Below, piece by piece: positions 1 through 9,689 of a stretch of DNA of 64,000 bases. This DNA is from Salvator merianae (lineage: Eukaryota; Chordata; Lepidosauria; Squamata; Teiidae). Every line of letters starts with the position of its first letter. Within the stretch, counting starts at the first letter, position 1. Made by a program: the position numbers and the translations under genes. The stretch covers positions 2,116,278 through 2,180,277 of the forward strand of contig QVOM02000102.1 in assembly GCA_003586115.2 (NCBI GenBank). The letters run 5' to 3'. A model generated the notes under the pieces. The model saw only the letters and a program-made list of their open reading frames with translations. It made no database searches and was not told the origin of the DNA.

Positions 1-56
1 AGTTAATTTAAATAAATGCCCAGGGGGATGGTGCAGCATTTTATGGCAGCACAGCA

Positions 57-76
57 CTTTATTATTATTATTATTG
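57..76. repeat. (TTA)n microsatellite
   Basis: A short run of about six TTA/ATT units. No further context. Confidence 0.8.
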
Positions 77-599
77 TCAGCAGCCACGATTTTATTTTAA
101 AAATAATTTTATTCAGGGTGCATAAAACATACATTTAACTGAAAGGTAAAAAAAAATGGTGGCAGCTGACAATGAAAAAAAGTGCCATGTTGCCATAAAA
201 TGCCTGCTACTGCCCATAAATGCCCACAAACACAATAAACACCAAGAAGCCTCCCCCATAGTGACCCTCCCTTCCCCTTACCTTGGCTTACCTTTTGCTT
301 TAATTTCATTGTGGAGTGGAAAACAGGATTAAAGCAAATGGTAAACCAAGGTAAAAATCAAAGTCAGAGACCACACAGAGCACAAAACTCAAGTCTTCAA
401 TCTGATGAACAGAAAGGTACCCGAGAAAGAGCCCCTGGTGTGTCTCCTTTTGCTTCCCCCACCCAATTTCACAAACAACAAATAGAATGCCTGTTTCCCT
501 GGAATCAGGGAACCAAGGCACCCAATAGGCTAGTGCAGCAGTCACTCAAATACAGTGACCAATTGCTGAGCAGCCAATAAGAAATTCTACTTCCTCCAA

Positions 600-820
600 G
601 TTGGAAGAAGTAGAACATTTTATTGCAGCAAGCACAGGGGCAAAGAAGGATGACCATCAATGGCAAAGGTCATGAATTTAAATGAAAATAAAGGTAACCT
701 TCACCATTCATGTTTGCAGTTAGTTTAGAAAAATGGTGTTTTCACATTTTGTACAAAAATGGCAAAAACATCATTTTCGTACAAAATATGAAGTTGACAA
801 ATTCATTCGGCACATCCCTA
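600..820. mobile_element. possible solo right end of a hAT-like element
   Basis: The stretch ends with CACATCCCTA at 811-820, the inverted form of the TAGGGATGTG terminus seen on the three complete hAT elements in this window. It is preceded by TTCG/CGTACAAAAT-type sequence resembling their subterminal DNA. I found no matching left terminus, so the left limit is arbitrary. It could be a truncated copy or a chance match of the terminal decamer. Confidence 0.35.
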
Positions 821-855
821 GTTTGAGGGTGTTAATGTGTTATGTTAATTGAATA

Positions 856-1225
856 TGCTCAGAAATGAAAAGGTGACAAAATACCAATGGTGGACAACTG
901 ACTAGGCAAAATGATGACTTTGCCAAGATGGACAAATTGACTAATTTTTTGAGAAATAAAACAGTTGATAGGTTTTATAGAAACTGGAAACTCTTTATTG
1001 ACTTTCTGCAAGAACTGGAAAGCAGACTTTTGATTGCTGGATTTGAAGAATGTCAAGGAAAGAAGACAATCAGTGGAAGAAAAGAATGTAAAGTGATTAG
1101 GATGGGTGAGAAACATGAAATATAGAAGAACCTTTGAAAGGAGGAGGAAGTCAACCACAAATATCAGTGTATGAATATTTGAGTATAATGTAATTTTATA
1201 TGTTTCTAAATAAAAAATGAATAAT
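856..1225 (+). mobile_element. L1-like LINE, 3' end fragment
   Basis: The stretch around 905-1220 matches 12395-12690, which lies at the end of a longer L1-like element. Shared parts are the GAAACTGGAAAC..CT.TATTGA block, the GACTTTCTGCAAGAACTGGAAAG block, the ATGAAATATAGAAGAA block and the GTAATTTTATAT..TTC.TAAA tail. The frame starting at 928 reads KLTNFLRNKTVDRFYRNWK, which looks like the extreme C-terminus of an L1 ORF2 protein. Only this 3' end is present, as expected from 5' truncation. The L1 assignment rests on general appearance and not on a database match. Confidence 0.5.
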
Positions 1226-2740
1226 TTTCATCTTAACAAAAGCTACAGAAATGGCACTGGCACTCTAAACGTTATAGCAGTACTTTAAGAATAAGGTTTT
1301 AGTGATGTGGCAATGATTTATCAACTCGAAAATGTTTTGAAGGATCATTAATGGAGTTCAATATGTTTGCTTGGAGACATAACACACATTGATACTAATT
1401 TTGTAGACCAGGCAAGTGAAAAGTAATTAGAGGAAAAGCATATCATTACAGCTTGGCAGATTTTGTTTTGTTCTCATGCAGTTTGAATGTTGTCTTCTAT
1501 TTCTTTTTCAAACAGAAAAGACAGTGCTTCAAGATTACAGTCATGATTTGGATGTCTGAATACCCCACCTTTTCCAATGGACAACTGTAGAGCTTTCGAT
1601 CCAGCTGCCGTTAAATTGACATAAATGCTGGGATCTCAATATATACACATTTTGCTGCATTCCTTTAAGAAGTTGGTGAAAGCAAATGCACATCTTTGGC
1701 TCAAGAACAATAATCAGATTACCTTTAATCTTTTGTTTTCTTTATTAATAACAAAGATTTATTCTTCTTAAGCTTTCTAAACCAAAGTCAAAGATCATCT
1801 GAAAGCATTAATCCTTCTTTGTAACCTATTTCTTTTTTTTTAAAAAAAGAAACAACCCCCCTCCAAAAACCCCCCAACAGAACCCTTGGGGACACTAAAG
1901 CAAAATTTTCAAGTACATAAAAAAGAAATATAGGAGAGTGAAGGATGCATATTAGTCCTGCCAAGCTACAAGTGAAAGAAAGACATTTCCTGCCAACTTT
2001 TTTCTCCAGAGCATGGATCACAAATACATCTGTAGGCAGAAACAATTCTTTCTAATGAATATTAAATTAACATTTATCCAGGCAGTAGTGCAAAATAGTA
2101 GTTAGGTCCACTGCCCTATTTATGTGTTAATTGATTACATAGAAAAGATTGCATATACTGCAGTATTACAAAACCCTAAATCGGTCACACATAAGAGCTG
2201 AGAATAATTATATCTTTATTGATGGAAGGTTATATCAAAAATGATGAATAAGGCTTTTAGAAAATCTCAATAACCATTTGATTGTCATATTAAGGATACA
2301 AGAGAGTTTATCTGTATATACCAATTATATCTATGGATGTCCATTATTTTTGCTCAATGGAACTTGGGCTTAATTCTCAAAACAGACTGCCTCAGCTGGC
2401 AAGAAGAAAATGTGGAATCTTGTTTAGATCCTGCAATTGCCTCTCACCAGCTCTGCCAGACAACAGGGCAAAATTTCTGGACAAACTTAACCCCTTACCT
2501 CATCTGACACTGCTCCTGTGGATACTCCTGGATATTTTGACAGCATAATATACCCAGAAGTGTGCAAGCACTGGCCCTTGCACTTGAATAGTGGGCATTT
2601 TTGGCCCAGTTTTGCCCCTGCATATGTGTGGTAGCCATTTTCTTCAAGAGGATTCTGGGAGCAAGCATCCAGACAAGGTGAGCCATATCATTCTTTCAGG
2701 AAAATCCAAATTGGGAGTTGATTTTCCCAGAATAATGATA
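1226..2740. other. unassigned AT-rich sequence
   Basis: I see no gene, RNA or clear transposon here. It contains homopolymer runs (T/A near 1832-1850) and only short reading frames without recognisable motifs. Confidence 0.6.
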
Positions 2741-2769
2741 TGCCAAGATTTCACCCCTATATCCCAGGG

Positions 2770-2797
2770 ATATATTGGGATTGTAATCCCAATATAT
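2770..2797. repeat. 13-bp perfect inverted repeat
   Basis: The arms at 2770-2782 and 2785-2797 (ATATATTGGGATT and its complement) are separated by GT. Weaker pairing continues outward (TCCCAG..CTGGGA). It probably is the hairpin core of a small DNA transposon whose limits I cannot place. Confidence 0.75.
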
Positions 2798-3182
2798 TTC
2801 TGGGATAATCTTGGGTTTTAGGCCCTGTCTGGACATAGCCATAATGTTCATGTAGCTCTGCACATCTGACTTGCTAGTACCAGCACGCCATTGAACAGTA
2901 GTTCCCAACTGTGTTCCTATAGATATTCCTGAACAATAACTCTTAGCATTCTACTCCTGCATTTTGTGCCAGTCTCAGTGGAGTACTAGGAGTGTAACAC
3001 TGTGAATTGCTGCTCTAGAGGACAACAGTTTGAGAACCACTGTCATATAAGGATTTGATAAGAATATCCAAATATTTTTCTACTGTGGGTCATAATTTTG
3101 TCTTCTGTAATAAAAGCAAGAGCCCAACAAATGTATCTGGAAATTGCAAAGGGGACAGGGGCTTGAGCACATGGAAGAAGGA

Positions 3183-3512
3183 CCTTGCAGTTGCTGCTGA
3201 TTCAGAGGAGCTAGTGGGAGAAGCCAGATTACTTATCTGGGAAAAGCAAAGTCAGTTTGAGTGTGTATTCAAGTGGAAGAAGACTTTCTCTTGAGACCAA
3301 ATTCTAGGAAAGGTAGCAGAAGTTAGCAGAGAAATTTGGAGGAATAACTGGTGGTCCTCTGGTAGGTTTGTGGGATGGATCTTCTTGGTTTTGGAAAATT
3401 TGATAGGCACTTGATGTGTGACTGGTTTAGCTGAAGAAGACTGTTTTGAAGCTAGCCTGATTATATGGTCTGAGGGAGGACAGGCTTGCATTTGCTGCTG
3501 ATTCAGAGGAGT
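3183..3512. repeat. direct repeat pair of about 27 bp
   Basis: The block CTTGCAGTTGCTGCTGATTC AGAGGAG at about 3183-3210 recurs with one difference at about 3484-3512. The roughly 300 bp between carries no recognised element. It may be part of an interspersed repeat. Confidence 0.5.
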
Positions 3513-3561
3513 GGCACACAAAATATAAGTAGTAACAAAAAGTAATAACACAACAACAGAA

Positions 3562-3780
3562 AGTAAAAATAATTTAATTTTTAAAAGTGAAATAATTTAA
3601 ATATTAATAAGAAGTAAAAATAATTTTAATGATTTTAAAAAGTAAAATAATTTAAATACTAACAAAAAGTAAAAATCATTTAAATAGTTTTGAAAAGTGA
3701 AATAATATAAATAGTAAAAAAAAAGGATAATTTTAGTAATGTTAAAGAGTAAAATAATTTAAGTAGTAATAAAAGAAAAC
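3562..3780. repeat. AT-rich tandem repeat (period about 51-56 bp, four imperfect copies)
   Basis: Units begin near 3562, 3613, 3668 and 3723. Each starts with AGTAAAAAT-type sequence, followed by ATTT.AA..TTTTAAAA, then GTAAAATAATTTAA. Copies differ by several substitutions and small indels. It looks like a minisatellite. Confidence 0.7.
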
Positions 3781-3852
3781 AATAATTGAAGGAAAAGCTA
3801 ATAGAAATTTCAGCCAGAAACTGTGGCTCCTTCTCCTTGGTACTAAAACATT

Positions 3853-4557
3853 GGGCCTGTTTGCACTTGTAACTAGCAAGCATCAAGGATGCTTGCTAGA
3901 CAAGTGCATTCACACGAGAGGACAGCCATAGCGAACCAGCAGTGGGCTTCATCCGCTGTTGATCCTTACTAGCACCCGGACAAGAAATATGCTGTCCGAA
4001 TCCTCACCTGAAGCTCAAAGTGAGCTTCAGGTGAGGATTCGTTCGCACTTACCTCCTTGTCCATGGCGGCGGCCATCTTCTGTGCGATCAGCCCACCCAT
4101 CATGCATTGCGTGATCATGTGATCATGCAATGCATGATGGGCAATGGAGTCTACCCCTTTGCGCGGGCCAGTACAAGGTCCCAATCGAGCCCACGCCGCC
4201 GCGATCGGGCCAGGGATGCTGGATGAGACTGCGATGTGCCCTGTCCGGCGTTCCGGTGCCCAATTGCTGGCGCGAATGGCGGTTGCCGCGGCAGCGGCCT
4301 ACAAAGTGACAGGCCGCTGCCATGGTGACCGGGAGGCCCGTGCAGTGCACCATGATGATGTCATCACCGTGCAGGCCTCCCGGTCGCCATGGCGAGCATC
4401 AGGGATGGATAATGGCATTCACACTGGCGAACGCCATTATCCAGCTTTGGGTCTGTTTTCAGGCCCCATCTTGCAGACTGTGTCTGCACGATGGGGTCTG
4501 TTCCACGCTAGAATGGGCTAATTAGCCCATTCTGGCGTGGAAAGTGTGAACAGGCCC
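3853..4557. mobile_element. non-autonomous DNA transposon with multiple hairpins (GGGCCTG family)
   Basis: The left end GGGCCTGTTTGCACTT and the right end AAGTGTGAACAGGCCC form a terminal inverted repeat. The flanking trinucleotide is ATT on both sides, a possible 3-bp target duplication. Inside are several strong inverted repeats: 3998-4017 with 4021-4040 (20-bp perfect arms, 3-nt loop), about 4097-4142 (22-bp arms, one mismatch), about 4329-4383 (GGGAGGCC arms) and 4510-4533. No protein is encoded; the short frames here are incidental. Similar termini recur at 7055, 7485, 8575, 13635 and 31310. Confidence 0.7.
3998..4040. repeat. 20-bp perfect hairpin inside the GGGCCTG element
   Basis: The arms are GAATCCTCACCTGAAGCTCA and its exact complement, with loop AAG. 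It lies inside a transposon and is therefore more likely a structural part of the element than a host RNA gene. Confidence 0.85.
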
Positions 4558-4699
4558 ATTATTTGCTAGAAAGGGTCTTCTTTTCTCTATATAATATACT
4601 ATATTCTCTTACTTGTGTCATTGTTTCAGGATTATGACATCTTTTTTAAAAATCTACCAAGAGTTTATGAGAAAGAAAATGACTGTGTCCCTCACTGGG

Positions 4700-5110
4700 C
4701 TGGAAGACCAGCCCACCAGCCCACTGGAATACCTTGTCAACACTGTTGACTGGTCTACCAGGGGGCTATACCTCTCAGCAGAATACTACATCTGCATCAG
4801 ACAAAATCCTGGATTGAGCTATGGTGTGAAAAGGATCCACTCTGACTGTGGACTGCCTGTAAGCAGTCCATAGAATTCCAGGCTGGTATATCAGACCAGC
4901 TGATTGTGTGTGGACAGGATACACATGGGTTCCTTGGATTTACCAGAGCTGAGAAGCCCAGTGCCGTTTTGCTGGGCACCAACAAGTGACAATGGAAGTG
5001 TACCACTTCTGGGGACCCAACCAAAACAGCTCTAGCTAGCAACTAGAGAGGATGGATACTTTTATTCTGAGCTTCTGAAGCTGGGTTAGGTTGAGCTGTC
5101 CACACTGCAG
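4700..5110. repeat. interspersed repeat related to 29760-30060
   Basis: The part around 4880-5060 (GGCTGGTATATCAGACCAGC, later CAGCTCTAGCTAGCAACTAG) resembles 29820-30010 (GACCAGACCAATTGCTCATG, later GCAGCCCTGGCTAGCAGCTT) over about 200 bp. Likely two old copies of a short DNA transposon. Limits are approximate. Confidence 0.45.
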
Positions 5111-5683
5111 AAGGCTCTTGGCATATGCTGCTGGCCACCCTGCCCAGCCTGGGCTAGGTCCCTTGATCCAGCCTAGTTTTGCAAAGGATATTGTAGTTTG
5201 TGCAGAAATAGCCATTAATTCCTTTAAAAGGGGGGAAAGCACACACAAAGCACATATATATCATTTTGGGTTTTCATTGAAAGATGTACTAGCTTCTTTC
5301 ATGGAATTACTACTGTGTGTTTTTCCTGATAAGCCAAAAGTAGTAACATCTCCATTATTAATCTCTCTCTTGCAGATATTCTGGTGGCATGAATCTCAGA
5401 TGACTAAGATAAGTTCATAATCTGTATCATTCTTGCAAAGATTCTAGGTTGCACACTTCCCTGTCCTTCCTTGATTAAGTGATAAAGAGAAGATCACTTG
5501 CCTCTGGCACTACCTCTCTTTCAGAGCAGGAAACTGAAACAGATGCCTGTACTGGTATTGACTGGTAAGATCCTCATGTACCTTTTGAGCCACAGTGAAA
5601 GGACACCTGGTGTGTGGTGTACACTTGATATCATATACTGTAAGATGACCAGGATGATGACCAGACTCCAAACATCACCAGTG

Positions 5684-5691
5684 CCCAGTGT
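5684..5691. repeat. target-site duplication, left copy (CCCAGTGT)
   Basis: Identical to 6814-6821, flanking the 1122-bp hAT element. Confidence 0.9.
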
Positions 5692-6813
5692 TAGGGATGT
5701 GCATGAAAGGAATTTTCTCTGTTCGTTTCGCAATGCATCGAAGCTTCGTTGCTTTGTTTTTGCATGAAAACGGAAGTCGCGAAAATGGCGATTTTTGTTT
5801 TCGCAGCGAAAATTTTCGCGAAAAACCGGAAGTGCAAAATCAATGAAATAAGTAGCGAAAAACAAATGCCGCATATCCCCCTGCCCTCTCCCTTCTATAT
5901 TTGACCGTCCACGTTGCTAATTTAAGGAGTTGCTTCGTTAAAGGTAAAAATTGCACGGAGTTTACTTTTTACCGGCGGCCGGTTTGTAGCAGGATTCAAA
6001 GCAACGAAGGCACGTTTGGGGTTCCTCACTGCAGATCGAAAGCAAGCCAAAGCAAGCGAAGGATTTTTTTTCGCTTTGATTTTTCGTCATTTTCGATGCC
6101 TTTTCAACGCTCATGTCTGTGTGCGCATGCGCGCTAACTTCTGTCCCTTTAACTTATCGGTGCGATTCGTCGCTGTCTGCCGTCTGTGCCAATCGTTTGG
6201 GGCACAGAAATTATTACCTCGCCTACGAGGCGGGCAGGCTTAGTCAGCAACACACGAAGCAATTGCCTTCAGCTCAGTGCATAATTTAGAAGACTGGCGG
6301 CAGCCACAGGATGAAATAACTCCCTACTTCCGAGCAGCAGCGAAATGACGCCTCGTCTTGCCCTCCCTCCCTACTTCCGAGCAGCAGCAAAATGACACCT
6401 TGTCTTGCCCTCCGTTTCAAAAAGCAGAACTATATACCACCATCAAAGATGTTTTATTAACTCCTAGCCATCTGAGTTTCTCATCCTCATGCGGTGCGAT
6501 CGCTGCGAGGCAGGCGAAGAATTAAAAAAATACCGTCTTTCCTAATGTGATGCATTACAATTTCCACCTCTAGAGGCAGAGACTTGATGCTATGAAGCTA
6601 TCGAGCTTCGTTGCATCACAGTTTTTGCAGCGAAAAGAGACGAAAATAGCTGTTCGTGGTGAGTGGCGAAGGTCACGAAAATTGATGAAAATCGCTGCGA
6701 CTTTCGCTATTCGTTTTCGCGATAGAGAGGGCACTTCGCATTCGATGCGAATGTTGCGAAGCAACGAAATTCGTACAAAATTTCGTTGCTTCGAAATTTC
6801 ATGCACATCCCTA
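5692..6813 (-). mobile_element. 1122-bp non-autonomous hAT, deletion derivative of the 8.6-kb element
   Basis: It is bounded by the terminal inverted repeat TAGGGATGTGCATGAAA and flanked by exact 8-bp duplications CCCAGTGT (5684-5691 and 6814-6821), the hAT hallmark. Its left half (5692 to about 6215) matches, in reverse complement, the right end of the 38168-46772 element. Shared text includes the TTTTCGATGCC-type block, CCCTTTAACT and the GTTTGGGGCA block. Its right half (about 6216-6813) matches the left end of that element: GCCTCGCCTA.., TTGCCTTCAGCT, the GATGAAATAACT block, and the GATGCATTACAATTTCCA..CTCTAG block. The junction falls near 6215, so both genes are missing. There is no coding capacity. 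Minus means orientation relative to the large copy. Confidence 0.9.
6757..6793. repeat. subterminal 15-bp perfect inverted repeat in the hAT end
   Basis: The arms CGAAGCAACGAAATT (6757-6771) and its complement (6779-6793) lie about 20 bp inside the terminus. The large element has a related palindrome at 38192-38220, at a similar distance from its end. It is a candidate transposase or accessory-protein binding site (inference). Confidence 0.75.
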
Positions 6814-6821
6814 CCCAGTGT
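6814..6821. repeat. target-site duplication, right copy (CCCAGTGT)
   Basis: Identical to 5684-5691. Confidence 0.9.
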
Positions 6822-7054
6822 ACTTCTGGGGGCAAAATCTTCCCTGGCAGTGTTCTGTTTCTAGAGCAGCAGCACCCACTCTGCAAATATGGTGTGGGCC
6901 TGGTTAACTTCTCCTGCTGCCATTGTAAGGCTCACAGGAGCAGGACTGGCATATCCCCTGCTACAGAGCCTAGTGGCATTTCACCACGCTCTGAAAATGG
7001 CTGACTTCCAGGACCATTTCTGGAGCTTGTGAAATGCCTATGGATAGAAACAGC

Positions 7055-7480
7055 GGGCCTATTCACACTTTGGCCTAGCAAGCTTTAGGAATGCTAGCCA
7101 AGTGCATCCATACCTTCTGGAGGCCTGAGTGGCTGGGAGCGGGCTACAGCTGCTCTTAATTGTGGATACCTGTGGAGCAATAATTAGTGCTCCACAGCCT
7201 TACCAGGAGGTTATAGTCACCTATCTTGTGGTGTAGCATCCAGGCCTTTGCAATGCATTGATTGTGTATGTGCAATCACCCAATTGGGCTTGATTCGGCC
7301 TGTGTGATTGGGCTGTATGATGCCCCAATTGCAAAGGCCCAATTGGCCTGATTGCCTGGTCAGACATGTGTGATCAGCTGGTCGTGCAGGCCTGATAGGA
7401 TGAGCACACTGCATGGGCCTGCCAGTCACCATGGAAGTGGCCGAATGCTTCTCAGCCATTGTCATGGTAAGAATCGGACA
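7055..7480. mobile_element. GGGCC-family DNA transposon fragment, related to 31310-31845
   Basis: It starts GGGCCTATTCACACTTTGGC and follows the same order of blocks as 31310-31845: TAATTAGTGCTCCACAGCCT, then ACCAGGAGGT, then GCATTGATTG..CATG, GATTGGGC repeats and CATGGT(A/G)A. It lacks its own right terminus and is followed directly by a second element. Confidence 0.6.
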
Positions 7481-7484
7481 CAGC

Positions 7485-7820
7485 GGGCCTGTTTGCACTC
7501 AGGCAAGCAGAACGTTCTAATTAGCATGCTTCAGGCCAGTGCAGATGAGGAGACTTTCTGCACATTCGCACTCGGCGAAGCTAGCCGGCTGCCGTGTCAG
7601 TGCGAATGCTTCAGCACCAGGTCCGTACCTTCCCTGATCCTCATCTGAATTTGCAGGTCGGGTTGGAGACTACAAATTAGTTGACCACAGCTGGTTGGAT
7701 TCAGGTAAGCATCAGGTGGGCTTTGGTAGATTTTGGGTCAGCTGGGGCTGTTCGCAAGTGCGGATCCTGCGTTCTAGCATGTGTCCTGAAACATACCACT
7801 CACTAAGTGTGAACAGGCCC
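7485..7820. mobile_element. short GGGCC-family DNA transposon
   Basis: The left end GGGCCTGTTTGCACT and right end AAGTGTGAACAGGCCC are inverted. The interior is non-coding. Both this copy and the one at 7055 are preceded by ACAGC. Confidence 0.6.
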
Positions 7821-8139
7821 TTGCATCATGCATGCCAACAGCCAGCTTCAGGTGAGGCATCCAGTTCTAAGGTTGAAAAATGCGAAAAAGGCACTTTGAT
7901 GATGGGGAACTTTTGTTCCCTGGTCTGAAAATTAACACTGGCTAGGATGTGCTGCCCAAGCAGATGGTTATCTACCCTAGCCTTGGGCCAAAGAAAGTGC
8001 TCTGGCCCAGGTACAAGGCTCTCTGAGCACATGATACTGTTGATGTGGAACTTGCCTTAGCGGCTGAGCACGGCAAGACAAACTGCATGGGATCTGTCTC
8101 TCAGAAACTCTCAGCTGCAAGAAACACTTATAAGTAGAA

Positions 8140-8320
8140 GATAAAAACATAAGAGGACCCTGCTGAATTAGGCCACGGCCCATCGAGTCCAGCATCCTGT
8201 TTCACACAGTGGCCAACAATTGCCTCTGGGCATTCTCACATCTTCACTGGCTCTTGATTCCCTTCAAATGGTCTTTGGAGGCATCCTGCCTGTCTCTCCA
8301 CCCTGGAGGTAGTACCAGGC
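8140..8320 (-). mobile_element. CR1 LINE 3' tail fragment
   Basis: AAAACATAAGAGGACCCTGC is followed by the block reading GGCCCATCGAGTCCAGCATC and TTTCACACAGTGGCC. This is the reverse complement of the 3' tail of the longer CR1 element that ends near 57920. Only the tail is present, as usual for 5'-truncated CR1. Confidence 0.8.
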
Positions 8321-8354
8321 TGGAGTGAGCAAGCTAATGTTGTGTTCACACAGA

Positions 8355-8435
8355 CAAAAAAAAAAAAAAAAAGAAGAAGAAGAAAGAAAGGAAGGAAGGA
8401 AGGAAGGAAGGAAGGAAGGAAGGAAGAAAAGGAAG
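8355..8435. repeat. poly(A) and (GGAA)n simple repeat
   Basis: An A run is followed by GAA units and then about nine GGAA units (8389-8425). Reading frames through it are low-complexity artefacts. Confidence 0.9.
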
Positions 8436-8574
8436 AAAATGAGAACATATTGTGAACACATCTTAGAAATAGGCATGACACGTGTTCTCAACCTATCTCT
8501 AATCCTTCTTGAAAACCATTTCTAAGCCACTTCAGAGGCACTCTTTTATTTTACTGTGTAGGAACAAAGCTAAA

Positions 8575-9164
8575 GGGCCTTTCAGGGTATGTTTGCACTT
8601 ACCTTAGCAGAACATTGTAATTAGCAGGCTTCAGGTCAGTGAGGTTGGAGTCTGCTGAGTGCTATATGCACTTACCAGCCAGGGAAACGACTTCAAGTTG
8701 ATCAGTAGAGGGAACGGTGTGGATGGGAATCCGCTAGACAGGAAATGAGGTCACAAATCATAGAGGCACGGATGTGAAGATAAGTCTAGTAATCTGAACC
8801 ATAGAGTACTGCTTCGAAGCTAGAGGGGCTCCTTTTGAAGCTGTCTTTGAAATGGCAGCCAGGCTGCAAAGCCCAAAGGGCAAACTGGGTTGCAAAGCAG
8901 TGGACCGCGCCTACGCAGTTGCGCCAGCCCTTCCCCACCGCCATTTCGAGCCAGGAAGCAGTGCGAAAGCAACTTCCCCGATCTGCGCTTGATCTTGCAG
9001 GTCGGAATCAAGACAGACAATTTCTTGTCTAGCCTTCCCCAGCTTCAGGTAAGTATCAGCCTCGGCTCAGTTGGTTTCGGGAGAGGCGCGCGCCTGCAGT
9101 AGTGTGAAACCTCCATTCCAGTGAGCGGTTAGGAACGTTCTACCACAGTAGTACAAAAAGGGCC
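8575..9164 (+). mobile_element. 590-bp non-autonomous DNA transposon (GGGCC family)
   Basis: The left end GGGCCTTTCAGGGTATG, followed by TTTGCACTTACCTTAGCAGA, and a right end reading GTACAAAAAGGGCC are roughly inverted. The same sequence, in reverse orientation and split by another insertion, occupies 13635-15015: shared blocks include ATTAGCAGGCTTCAGGTCAG, GAGTCTGCTGAGTGCTATA, CCAGCC.GG.AAAC and the GCGAAAGCAACTTCCCCGAT block. No coding capacity. Confidence 0.75.
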
Positions 9165-9680
9165 TCTGAATTTACCTTTGATATGGATTTTAATCCCTTG
9201 TAGTCCTCTTCAGGTCCTCTTCTGTTCACATGCTGATGTGCACTAGAGAGGTCCTGTACACTGCTAGTATAATCCATCTGCACAAAATGGAGCATAATCC
9301 AGATCAGAGGCTCCTGATCTGGATTACCGGTAGTCCTCAACATCAAGGACTACCAGCATGCTACCTTGGTCCAATCCAGATCACAGAGACATGCAAAGGC
9401 ACACCTTCATTTTCAAGCCCAAAGTGTGTAGCCAAAATGTGCCCCCTGGGGGCTCTGAGGATAGAACCTTTCATTCCTAGGATTAGACTTTTCAGGGGCT
9501 GTCTCTGAAGCTTGTGTGAGTTTTGAGGCTGGTGCTGGTATTGGGCTGGAGCAGTGTCACTGTGCAGACAGCACTGCTCCAGTCCAGAACAGGCCTTGCT
9601 GTTATCTGGACCAGACAGTTTCACACAATCCAGACCCACTGGCCCTGATCATGGCAAGTTAAGTACAAAAGGCCTCAAGA
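9160..9680. mobile_element. short DNA transposon related to 34055-34790
   Basis: The order of blocks CTCTGAATTTACCT, GTCCTCTTC.G.TCCTCTT, CATGC..., TAGAGAGGTCCTGT, ATCCAGATCAG.. recurs around 34065-34220, and right-hand blocks recur around 34660-34790. Inner short palindromes occur (for example at 9298-9325). Its left edge abuts the right edge of the preceding element. Confidence 0.5.
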
Positions 9681-9689
9681 CATACTTAA

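Noticed and set aside
3998..4040. Perfect hairpin as a microRNA precursor
   Set aside because: The loop is 3 nt and the stem is a transposon part; geometry does not fit a normal precursor.
4144..4521. 125-codon GC-rich frame
   Set aside because: It lies wholly inside a hairpin-rich non-autonomous transposon and has no protein-like motif.
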